From positions 1 through 6,315 of the forward strand of contig JAJRCP010000044.1 in NCBI GenBank assembly GCA_028678885.1: a stretch of 6,315 nt of DNA, in the 5' to 3' direction. Below, in pieces: positions 1-4,690 of the stretch. Under the pieces are notes generated by a model. That model saw only the letters and a list, made by a program, of their open reading frames with translations, was not told the DNA's origin and searched no databases. This DNA is from Methanomicrobiales archaeon. GTDB lineage: Archaea; Halobacteriota; Methanomicrobia; Methanomicrobiales; JACTUA01. Position 1 is the stretch's first letter; each line of letters opens with the position of its first letter. The translations under genes and the position numbers were made by a program.

Positions 1-94
1 AAGGTCGAGAAAGGAAGTTGTTCTTCTTATATCCAATTGGAGTCGGAGTAATATAAGATCACGACGTTGTGTTCTGAATTGCTTCGGTTTCCTC
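1..94. other. Window edge, no assignable gene
   Basis: No gene can be assigned here. Two plus-strand frames are open from the left edge and stop at 49-51 (TAA) and 54-56 (TAA), so this could be the last few codons of an upstream gene; neither tail is recognisable. On the minus strand a TATA-like ATATAAG (about 27-33) could instead serve a divergent gene lying outside the window. The sequence does not decide between these. Confidence 0.3.
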
Positions 95-102
95 TTTTTT
101 TT
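95..102 (+). terminator. Oligo-T run, possible archaeal terminator
   Basis: There are eight consecutive T residues about 40 bp after the possible stop codons at 51 and 56. Archaeal RNA polymerase can terminate on T-runs without a hairpin, so this may end an upstream transcript. It is weak evidence by itself, because the upstream gene is not visible. Confidence 0.3.
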
Positions 103-119
103 ACCTTGCTGTATGTTAT

Positions 120-155
120 ATCGCAGATCTATCAGGTGCGATCTTCTGCTTTTTT
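120..155 (+). terminator. Hairpin followed by T6, possible second terminator
   Basis: ATCGCA (120-125) and TGCGAT (137-142) are perfect 6-bp complementary arms around an 11-nt loop. A run of six T follows at 150-155. With the T8 run just upstream, this may be a tandem terminator separating an upstream transcript from the copA leader. The T-run is 7 nt away from the stem, which weakens the call. Confidence 0.28.
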
Positions 156-185
156 GAGAGGCTCTCCGTCAGGATACACTCCCTT

Positions 186-208
186 CAGAGTATGGGACCC
201 ATTCTCTG
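186..208. promoter_or_regulatory. 23-nt palindrome, candidate operator for copA
   Basis: The arms CAGAG (186-190) and CTCTG (204-208) flank a perfect inner palindrome ATGGGACCCAT (192-202). Only the T191/T203 pair and the single central base break the symmetry. It ends about 13 bp upstream of the putative TATA box of copA. This size and position fit a site for a dimeric regulator acting on copper-efflux expression. The symmetry is directly seen; the regulator and the metal response are inference. The inner arms leave too small a loop for a good RNA hairpin, which favours a DNA-binding role. Confidence 0.45.
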
Positions 209-220
209 TTGTTCCTAACC

Positions 221-256
221 ATTTATTGCGCTTGAATCCCCCACTATGCGTAAGGG
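221..256 (+). promoter_or_regulatory. Putative copA promoter and ribosome site
   Basis: ATTTATTG (221-228) resembles an archaeal TATA box. It would place transcription start near 250, about 16 nt before the ATG at 267. AAGGG at 252-256 is a modest purine-rich ribosome-site candidate 10 nt before the ATG. The box is not an ideal match and no BRE is obvious, so the exact promoter is uncertain. Confidence 0.35.
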
Positions 257-266
257 TCTTCGGTAG

Positions 267-2699
267 ATGACTGAAAAGAAAGTGGAGAAGAAGGCAGAAT
301 TGAAGATTTCCGGGATGACCTGTCCCACCTGTGTGATCACCCTGGAGAAAAAAATCTCCTCAGTTGAAGGAGTCAAAGATGTCCAGGTTAACCTGGGCAC
401 GGAGACGGCCAGCGTGACCTACGATACCGGTACCGTGCAGCTAGCAGACCTCGAGAAGGCAGTGAAAGAATCCGGTTATGAGGTTATCAATGAGAGAGCG
501 GTGATCAAGGTCGGAGGAATGGTCTGTGCGAGCTGTGCGGAAACGATTGAAGCAGCGCTTCGGGGGCTGGATGGGGTTGTAGAGGCGTGGGTGAATCTGG
601 GTATCGAACGGGCGTATATCACCTATAACCCGCGAATTGTAACCATCGCGGACATGAAAAGGGCGATTGAGGATGCAGGCTACCAGTACCTCGGCCTTGA
701 AGGGGAGGATAACCAGGAGCTGGAGCAGAAGCAGCGGGAGCGGGATCTCACCGATAAAATGAGGCGAATATTCGTGGGATTTGGAGTGGCCATTCCTCTG
801 ATGGTGCTGATGTATGTCCCTCTGATCCCTATGTCCATCCTTCCGTACTTCATGTTCATTGTGGCTACACCGGCGTTTATCTATCTTAGTTATCCGATCT
901 TTCTTGCGGCGTTCCGAGCGCTGCGGAACCGTGTCCTGAACATGGATGTGATGTATGCGATGGGTATTGGTGTTGCATACGTGGCAAGCGTGCTTGGCAC
1001 CTTCCGGATCGTGCTTACCACAGAATTTCTGTTTTATGAAACTGCCGTGATGCTTGCCGCCTTTCTCACGCTCGGGCGATACCTTGAGATGCGGGCAAAG
1101 GGGAGAACTTCTGAGGCTATCAGGAAGCTGATTAGGCTGCGGCCACGGACTGCCACAATCCTGCGGGATGAAAAGGAAATAGAAGTACCCCTCGAGATGG
1201 TCCAGGTCGGAGATCTGATCCGGATAAAACCAGGGGAGAAGGTGCCCGTTGATGGATCGGTGACCGCTGGGGAGAGCTATGTGGATGAATCCATGATCAC
1301 GGGAGAGCCTATTCCAACCAGGAAGAGCGAAGGCGAAGAGGTGATCGGGGGAACACTGAACACAAATGGGGTTCTCACCATCCAAGCACAAAAAGTGGGA
1401 AAGGACACGGTTCTCGCTCAAATCATCCGTATGGTGGAAGAAGCACAGGGCTCAAAACCTCCCGTCCAGCGGATAGCTGACACCGCAGTCAGCTATTTTA
1501 TCCCTGTGGTTCTCGGAATCGCTTTTTTCTCCTTTACTGTATGGTACCTGCTACTGGGAAACACCCTGCTCTTTTCCCTTACTGCACTCATCTCCGTACT
1601 CGTGATCGCTTGTCCCTGTGCCCTCGGACTTGCCACCCCAACTGCGGTGACGGTAGGATTGGGGCGGGGAGCCGAGTTTGGGATCCTGATCCGGCGGGGG
1701 GAAGCACTGGAGATCCCTGAACATCTCACCACGGTGATCTTCGATAAGACCGGTACTCTCACGAAGGGTAGACCTGAGGTCACCGAGATCTTTCCTTTTG
1801 GAGTGTCCCCGGAAACGCTCCTTTCGATTGCGGGAAGTGTTGAGAAGAATTCCCAGCATCCGGTGGCTTTGTCAGTTGTACGAGAAGCAGTGCGGAGGGG
1901 CGTTATATTCCATGAAACGAAGGCATTTGACACAATCGGGGGAAAAGGGGTGATTGCACAGGTGCTTGGCGAGAACGTTTTTATCGGGAACCGTGCGCTT
2001 CTCCAGGACCGGTCGATAACCCTCTCATCAGGGAAGGAAGAGGTTATCCAAGGGCTTGAAGAGAAAGGGAGGACGGTGATCCTTGTTGTATTGGACCATG
2101 ACGTAAGCGGGGTGATCGCAGTGGCCGATACCCTGAAAGAGACCACCGTGGATGCGATTTCTGCCCTCACAGCGATGCATATAAAGGTTGCGATGATCAC
2201 CGGCGACAACACACGAACAGCGAAAGCGATTGGTTCCCAGGTGGGGATAGATACTATTATCGCGGAGGTGCTTCCACGGGACAAAGCACGGGAAGTAAAG
2301 CGACTTCAGGATTCGGGTGAGGTGGTTGCTTTCGTCGGAGATGGGATCAATGATGCACCGGCACTTGCACAGGCGAACGTGGGAATCGCCATCGGAAGCG
2401 GGACTGATGTGGCTATCGAAAGTGGTGATATTGTGCTGATGAGAGATGATCTGCTGGATGTGGTTGCAGCCATCCAGCTCAGCCGGAAGGTGATGGGACG
2501 AATCAAACAGAACCTGTTCTGGGCGTTTGCATACAATGCCGCACTCATCCCGCTTGCTGCAGGGGTATTGTACCCCTTTTTCGGCATTACTTTCCGCCCG
2601 GAATTTGCAGGCCTTGCTATGGCAATGAGTTCCGTCACGGTGGTCTCACTCTCCCTCCTGCTCAAAGGATATATACCTCCAGTGAGAAGAATGGGTTGA
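267..2699 (+). CDS. copA: Cu+-exporting P1B-type ATPase (CopA-like)
   Basis: This is an inner-membrane heavy-metal pump of 810 residues that uses ATP to expel Cu+ (possibly Ag+) from the cytosol. Two N-terminal HMA domains are visible: residues about 10-75 with GMTCPTC (C19, C22) and about 78-142 with GMVCASC (C87, C90). Membrane segments follow from about 165. The actuator domain carries TGE (345-347), the metal-entry helix has CPC (449-451), and the catalytic aspartate is D493 in DKTGT. The nucleotide domain has the HP motif (531-532) and the hinge has GDGINDAP (691-698). The last two helices show Y756-N757 and M785 with S789, the set that defines the Cu+ subgroup (P1B-1), so zinc, cadmium or cobalt specificity is unlikely. 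Length and domain order are normal and nothing is broken. The ATG at 267 is chosen because the HMA domain begins directly after it and no better upstream start exists in frame. It is probably co-transcribed with the YHS gene downstream. Function is assigned from family motifs. Confidence 0.97.
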   Translation: MTEKKVEKKAELKISGMTCPTCVITLEKKISSVEGVKDVQVNLGTETASVTYDTGTVQLADLEKAVKESGYEVINERAVIKVGGMVCASCAETIEAALRGLDGVVEAWVNLGIERAYITYNPRIVTIADMKRAIEDAGYQYLGLEGEDNQELEQKQRERDLTDKMRRIFVGFGVAIPLMVLMYVPLIPMSILPYFMFIVATPAFIYLSYPIFLAAFRALRNRVLNMDVMYAMGIGVAYVASVLGTFRIVLTTEFLFYETAVMLAAFLTLGRYLEMRAKGRTSEAIRKLIRLRPRTATILRDEKEIEVPLEMVQVGDLIRIKPGEKVPVDGSVTAGESYVDESMITGEPIPTRKSEGEEVIGGTLNTNGVLTIQAQKVGKDTVLAQIIRMVEEAQGSKPPVQRIADTAVSYFIPVVLGIAFFSFTVWYLLLGNTLLFSLTALISVLVIACPCALGLATPTAVTVGLGRGAEFGILIRRGEALEIPEHLTTVIFDKTGTLTKGRPEVTEIFPFGVSPETLLSIAGSVEKNSQHPVALSVVREAVRRGVIFHETKAFDTIGGKGVIAQVLGENVFIGNRALLQDRSITLSSGKEEVIQGLEEKGRTVILVVLDHDVSGVIAVADTLKETTVDAISALTAMHIKVAMITGDNTRTAKAIGSQVGIDTIIAEVLPRDKAREVKRLQDSGEVVAFVGDGINDAPALAQANVGIAIGSGTDVAIESGDIVLMRDDLLDVVAAIQLSRKVMGRIKQNLFWAFAYNAALIPLAAGVLYPFFGITFRPEFAGLAMAMSSVTVVSLSLLLKGYIPPVRRMG

Positions 2700-2701
2700 G
2701 G
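2698..2701 (+). promoter_or_regulatory. GAGG ribosome site inside the copA stop region
   Basis: GAGG overlaps the TGA stop of the ATPase gene (2697-2699) and stands 6 nt before the ATG at 2708. This supports both the start of the very short downstream gene and its translational coupling to copA. Confidence 0.7.
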
Positions 2702-2707
2702 CAGTTT

Positions 2708-2851
2708 ATGGCAGTCGATCCTGTATGTAAAATGACGGTAGATGAGAAAACCGCGCAATTCACCACCGACTATAAGGGAAAAAAGTACTATTTCTGTGCT
2801 CCGAGCTGTAAAAGGAAATTTGAGAAAGAACCAGAGAAATATCTCTCCTGA
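2708..2851 (+). CDS. Small YHS-domain protein, probable metal-binding partner of CopA
   Basis: This complete 47-residue protein consists of little more than one YHS domain. It opens with MAVDPVCKM (C7), continues with a tyrosine/glycine turn (Y22, G24), and has the signature YYFCAPSC (C30, C34) followed by KRKFEKEPEKY. YHS domains are short cysteine-containing, metal-associated modules, often fused to or encoded beside heavy-metal P-type ATPases. Here it starts 8 bp after the copA stop with a GAGG ribosome site overlapping that stop, so the pair is almost certainly one operon. No signal peptide or membrane segment is present, so it should be cytosolic. A role in binding or delivering Cu+ to the pump, or in sensing it, is inferred from the cysteines and the neighbourhood; no catalytic role is apparent. 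It is easily missed in annotation because of its length. Confidence 0.88.
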   Translation: MAVDPVCKMTVDEKTAQFTTDYKGKKYYFCAPSCKRKFEKEPEKYLS

Positions 2852-2855
2852 TAGG

Positions 2856-2906
2856 TTTTTCAAATTCTGACTTGTGGTTATTCCGATACCACGCTTTTTG
2901 GTATTG
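2856..2906 (+). terminator. T5 run and hairpin after the copper operon
   Basis: Five T (2856-2860) come 5 nt after the YHS stop. Then an 8-bp stem with one G-T pair is formed by CGATACCA (2884-2891) and TGGTATTG (2899-2906), whose 7-nt loop is T-rich. Either could end the copA-YHS transcript. No strong T-run follows the stem, so the T5 run may be the effective part. Confidence 0.35.
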
Positions 2907-2952
2907 TCCTCCCGGATCCCTTTCTCGTGGTTTCACCGTTAATCAATAAGCC

Positions 2953-3168
2953 ATGGATAGAGTCTTCCAGAAGATTGCACGGAGGGACCCCTTCAGAGAG
3001 CCTGAAGAAAGGGTTCTATGCTATCTAATCATTCTATAAGAGAAGGATCTCCTGCTCAGAAGTGACGACTCTCAAGAGTGGATACGTATACAGGTCTGTG
3101 TTGAGGGTATTGGCCCCCCCAAACCCAAGCGTTTAAATCCAATCGAGGACTGTGGAGAGGATAGATGA
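2953..3168 (+). pseudogene. Possible decayed small reading frame, interrupted by TAA
   Basis: ATG at 2953 opens a 28-codon frame, rich in charged residues (RRDPFREPEERVL), that stops at TAA 3037-3039. The same frame then stays open for 42 further codons with no ATG, GTG or TTG and ends at TGA 3166-3168, overlapping the ATG of the dehydrogenase relic as ATGA. That overlap is what a coupled gene pair would look like, so this may be the remains of a small gene (perhaps a regulator) once placed ahead of the dehydrogenase. I recognise no domain, there is no good ribosome site before 2953, and chance openness is quite possible. If it is not a gene, the whole 2852-3164 spacer holds only the terminator signals and the promoter noted separately. 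Confidence 0.2.
3132..3160 (+). promoter_or_regulatory. TATA box and strong ribosome site before the dehydrogenase relic
   Basis: TTTAAATC (3132-3139) resembles an archaeal TATA box. GGAGAGG (3154-3160) is a strong ribosome site 4 nt before the ATG at 3165. The box-to-ATG distance of about 30 bp would put transcription start very near the ribosome site, so a start further upstream or by readthrough is also possible. The preserved signals show that the broken gene behind them was once expressed. Confidence 0.45.
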
Positions 3169-3533
3169 ACAAGAAGACGATTCTTGTTACAGGATCCACA
3201 GATAGTATCGGAAAAGCGACTGCCCCTCAACTCCTGAACCAAGGTCACAATGTGATCATCCATGGCAGGAACCAGGAGAAGGGTCGCCGAATAGAGGACG
3301 CAGTGGAGATGACCCTAACAGTGAATTCTGTCGCTCCCTTCCTGCTCACCTATCTCCTCAAGGAAGTCCTACAGAAGGCAGCGCCAGGCAAAGGGACTCG
3401 CGGGGATCACTCGACAAGTCTACTCAAATGTAATTCCCCTTTATTCTGTATCCCTACGGTCATATGCAATTTGTCTTCAGGGAAAATGGACCCCCCCATT
3501 GAAAATTTTCAGTCAGGAATGAAAGAATCTTGA
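3165..3533 (+). pseudogene. Short-chain dehydrogenase/reductase remnant, internally deleted
   Basis: The first 42 or so residues are a clear SDR Rossmann start: ILVTG, then STDSIGKATA, then a second strand ending VIIHGRNQEKG, the pattern of NADP-type retinol-dehydrogenase-like members. The text then jumps at about residues 43-44 (near 3291-3296) straight to EDAVEMTLTVNSVAPFLLTYLL, which in intact relatives lies some 50 residues further on, past the acidic motif and NNAG. N54 corresponds to the conserved Asn of the catalytic tetrad. After about residue 75 (3389) the similarity fades, and the catalytic Ser and YxxxK are absent. The glycine-rich loop reads TGSTDSIG, with Ser where the second Gly is expected. 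At 122 residues against a usual 250-290, the product cannot be an active dehydrogenase. Most likely it is a pseudogene made by an in-frame internal deletion plus loss or replacement of its 3' half; a translated stub is possible because the start signals are intact. Confidence 0.7.
3484..3511. repeat. Possible insertion-sequence end scar with 12-bp palindrome
   Basis: AAAATGGACCCCCCC (3483-3497) is followed by the perfect palindrome TGAAAATTTTCA (3500-3511). A run reading AAAATGGACCC next to GAAAATTTTC resembles the terminal repeats of some IS21-type elements, as far as I can judge from memory. No transposase and no matching second end are seen here. Its place just where the dehydrogenase similarity has ended would fit loss of the gene's 3' half by transposition. 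This is a tentative call. Confidence 0.2.
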
Positions 3534-3861
3534 AAGCTCGGATATGATTAACGATGATACATTCCTCTATAAAAGAAACCAAGGATGAATCATCCACTGG
3601 AATCATAAAACTGAGGCGGGTTTCGTTAAGGAGAATATTATCGAACCGGATTATGCTATTAGGCCTGAGATAGAAGGTTCAGAAAAATGAGTCCACCATT
3701 ATTAGATGTGTGAGGATTTCCTATGAAATACGGTATGTTTTATTGAGGATAAGAAATATTATTTTCGTTGAAGAAGGACAAATTGACCGGTGGGCCTAGA
3801 GAGTACTCTTCGCCAGATAGAAGATCGGATCAACAATCCGTCGAATATTTTCCTTCTTCTT
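3534..3861. other. Gene-poor A+T-rich spacer
   Basis: This stretch between the dehydrogenase relic and the minus-strand gene has no reading frame I can support as an intact gene on either strand. It does hold a TATA-like TATAAAAG (3568-3575), a 13-nt palindrome GGATGA-A-TCATCC (3583-3595), an AAGGAG ribosome-site-like motif (3628-3633) with no normal start codon in range, and the stop-interrupted frame 3544-3690 listed separately. From about 3700 to 3861 I see nothing of note. Confidence 0.5.
3544..3690 (+). pseudogene. Possible small frame interrupted by TGA
   Basis: ATG at 3544 starts a frame of 14 codons that meets TGA at 3586-3588 and then stays open for 33 codons to TGA 3688-3690. The second part reads like ordinary protein (KTEAGFVKENIIEPDYAIRP) but matches nothing I know. 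No ribosome site precedes the ATG. It could be a decayed gene or chance; selenocysteine decoding of the internal TGA is conceivable in some methanogens but nothing here supports it. Confidence 0.17.
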
Positions 3862-4095
3862 TTATCGATGACCAGTGAGATGCTCCCGTAATATACTACC
3901 TTTCTGATATTTCTCTGCGATTGTAAGGGCCATAGCCCGTAATGACTGATGTTCCTCCAGACAGCGGGCAGGAGGGCTTGCATTCCTCACAAGTGTGGAG
4001 GTATTTTCAGTAATCTGGATCATTTCTGTCGCGATAACTGCATTCAACCACAGGAGATCCCCCAGCATTTCTTTGATTTTGTTCGTCTCGTCCAT
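3862..4095 (-). CDS. Unrecognised 77-residue helical protein
   Basis: I do not recognise this protein. It is complete, soluble-looking and predicted by eye to be mostly alpha-helical: an N-terminal amphipathic stretch (MDETNKIKEMLGDLLWLNAV, 1-20), a Thr/Asn-rich middle with a PPARC turn (about 41-45, one Cys), and a second helix (ALTIAEKYQKGSI, about 56-68). No membrane segment, signal peptide or metal motif is present. Codon choice looks like that of the neighbouring genes and the composition is not that of a shadow frame, as no gene lies opposite it. There is no ribosome site, but an A7 tract (complement of 4123-4129) about 30 bp upstream of the ATG would fit a leaderless archaeal start. 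The frame continues for 21 codons after the TAA stop, so a formerly longer protein is possible. It diverges from the thioesterase gene across 67 bp. Confidence 0.5.
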   Translation of the reverse strand: MDETNKIKEMLGDLLWLNAVIATEMIQITENTSTLVRNASPPARCLEEHQSLRAMALTIAEKYQKGSILREHLTGHR

Positions 4096-4118
4096 GAAAA
4101 TACATGGATAGTAGGTGT

Positions 4119-4130
4119 GTTATTTTTTTG
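4119..4130. promoter_or_regulatory. Shared A/T tract between divergent genes, possible bidirectional TATA
   Basis: TTATTTTTTTG lies in the 67-bp gap between the divergent starts at 4095 (minus) and 4163 (plus). On the minus strand it reads as an A-rich box about 28 bp before the ATG, suiting a leaderless transcript. On the plus strand it would give a start near 4150 and a leader of about 13 nt containing the TGATC ribosome-site match. Shared use is inference from spacing only. Confidence 0.3.
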
Positions 4131-4150
4131 GTCTTGTTCTCCTATCATAC

Positions 4151-4155
4151 TGATC
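4151..4155 (+). promoter_or_regulatory. TGATC ribosome site for the thioesterase gene
   Basis: TGATC can pair with the GATCA part of the archaeal 16S 3' tail and stands 7 nt before the ATG at 4163. It supports that start over later in-frame ATGs, though the match is short. Confidence 0.35.
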
Positions 4156-4162
4156 GAGACAC

Positions 4163-4585
4163 ATGAAAAGCGAAGAAACATACTTTGAACGAATTCAGAA
4201 ATACGGTAGGGACGCAAACCCTTTTTTCCGGTTGATGGGGATTGAGGTAGAAGAGATCGGAAACGGGCAAGCATACCTTTCCATGATGGTCCGCCCCGAT
4301 ATGCAGAACGGGGAGGGGTGGATCCAGGGAGGGATTTTTACCTCTCTTGCTGATGAGGCAATGGCCCTTGCACTGTACACGCAGATATCACAGAATGAGC
4401 AAATCACCACCTTAACGGAGAACACGAGCTTTCTAAAGGGGGAGAGAGAGGGCCCGATAAGGGCAGCTGGGTGGGTGGTGCGAAAAGGGCGCCGGGTGGC
4501 GTTCATGGAGGGGGAAGTACGGAAAAAAGACCGGAAGGGAGAGATACTCGCCAGATCCAGTGCATCCTTTCTGATCTTAAAGTGA
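4163..4585 (+). CDS. PaaI-like hotdog-fold thioesterase
   Basis: This 140-residue single-domain hotdog protein is of the usual length for the PaaI family, whose members hydrolyse acyl-CoA thioesters in the cytosol as homotetramers. The family pattern is plain: a leading helix (residues about 6-25), the first strands ending around MVRP (42-45), then N49-G50 and QGGIFTSLADEAMALAL (55-71) forming the long central helix with the acidic residue D64, and the closing strands TENTSFLKG, AAGWVVRKGRRVAFMEGEV and ARSSASFLIL. The usual HGG tripeptide is QGG here (Q55), so the His that normally helps hold the thioester is missing while the Asp is kept; activity or substrate may differ from classical PaaI. 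The neighbours give no pathway, as the gene stands alone between a divergent small gene and its own terminator. The actual substrate cannot be told from sequence. Confidence 0.88.
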   Translation: MKSEETYFERIQKYGRDANPFFRLMGIEVEEIGNGQAYLSMMVRPDMQNGEGWIQGGIFTSLADEAMALALYTQISQNEQITTLTENTSFLKGEREGPIRAAGWVVRKGRRVAFMEGEVRKKDRKGEILARSSASFLILK

Positions 4586-4611
4586 CCCTGAAATCGTCAA
4601 AGGCGCTGATC

Positions 4612-4632
4612 AAGCCTTTAAAGGGCTTTTTT
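4612..4632 (+). terminator. Hairpin plus T6 terminator after the thioesterase gene
   Basis: AAGCC (4612-4616) pairs with GGCTT (4624-4628) around a 7-nt loop, extendable by a T-G and a T-A pair. The stem runs into six T (4627-4632), 27 nt after the stop. CTGA (4606-4609) and TCAG (4632-4635) can add an outer stem. It separates this transcript from pyrG. Confidence 0.72.
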
Positions 4633-4644
4633 CAGATGCTGTGG

Positions 4645-4684
4645 ATTAATAATCTTCCATGATCAATTATACACCAACGGTGAG
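4645..4684 (+). promoter_or_regulatory. Putative pyrG promoter and GGTGAG ribosome site
   Basis: ATTAATAAT (4645-4653) is a TATA-like box that would start transcription near 4675. GGTGAG (4679-4684) matches the archaeal anti-Shine-Dalgarno and sits 6 nt before the TTG at 4691. A second A/T box, AATTATA (4665-4671), is too close unless the mRNA is leaderless. The ribosome site is the main argument for the TTG start. Confidence 0.5.
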
Positions 4685-4690
4685 TCGGGT

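Noticed and set aside
67..270. 67-codon plus-strand frame ending in ATGA overlap with the copA start
   Set aside because: It needs a TTG start with no ribosome site, runs across the T8 run and the palindrome, and its translation looks like chance sequence; the leader reading is simpler.
441..1421. 326-codon minus-strand frame opposite copA
   Set aside because: It is the shadow of the ATPase coding sequence; it is rich in His, Arg and Pro with no recognisable fold.
1493..2284. 263-codon minus-strand frame opposite copA
   Set aside because: It is another shadow, rich in Ser, Thr and Arg, lying wholly inside the conserved catalytic part of the ATPase.
2306..2863. 185-codon minus-strand frame over the copA end and YHS gene
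   Set aside because: It lies opposite two genes with clear family motifs, and its translation shows no domain.
3072..3263. 63-codon minus-strand frame over the start of the dehydrogenase relic
   Set aside because: It is antisense to clear SDR coding sequence and has no ribosome site or recognisable motif.
3798..3864. Readthrough extension of the 77-residue protein past its TAA
   Set aside because: The 21 open codons after the stop are too few to distinguish from chance, and TAA recoding is not an established archaeal mechanism.
3759..3983. 74-codon minus-strand frame overlapping the 77-residue gene
   Set aside because: It overlaps most of the better-looking 3862-4095 gene in another frame; basic and tryptophan-rich composition suggests chance. 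A frameshift joining the two was considered but neither end shows homology.
2852..4162. CRISPR array, tRNA or other structured RNA gene in the gene-poor middle
   Set aside because: There are no regularly spaced direct repeats, and no T-loop GGTTCRA-type motif with matching acceptor arms was found on either strand by eye.
3949..4274. Plus-strand 3949-4188 and minus-strand 4044-4274 frames around the divergent promoter
   Set aside because: They overlap the starts of the minus-strand gene and the thioesterase and have no supporting start signals or motifs.
4471..4662. 63-codon plus-strand frame at the end of the thioesterase gene
   Set aside because: It is a shifted frame inside the thioesterase running through its terminator; Gly/Lys-rich noise.
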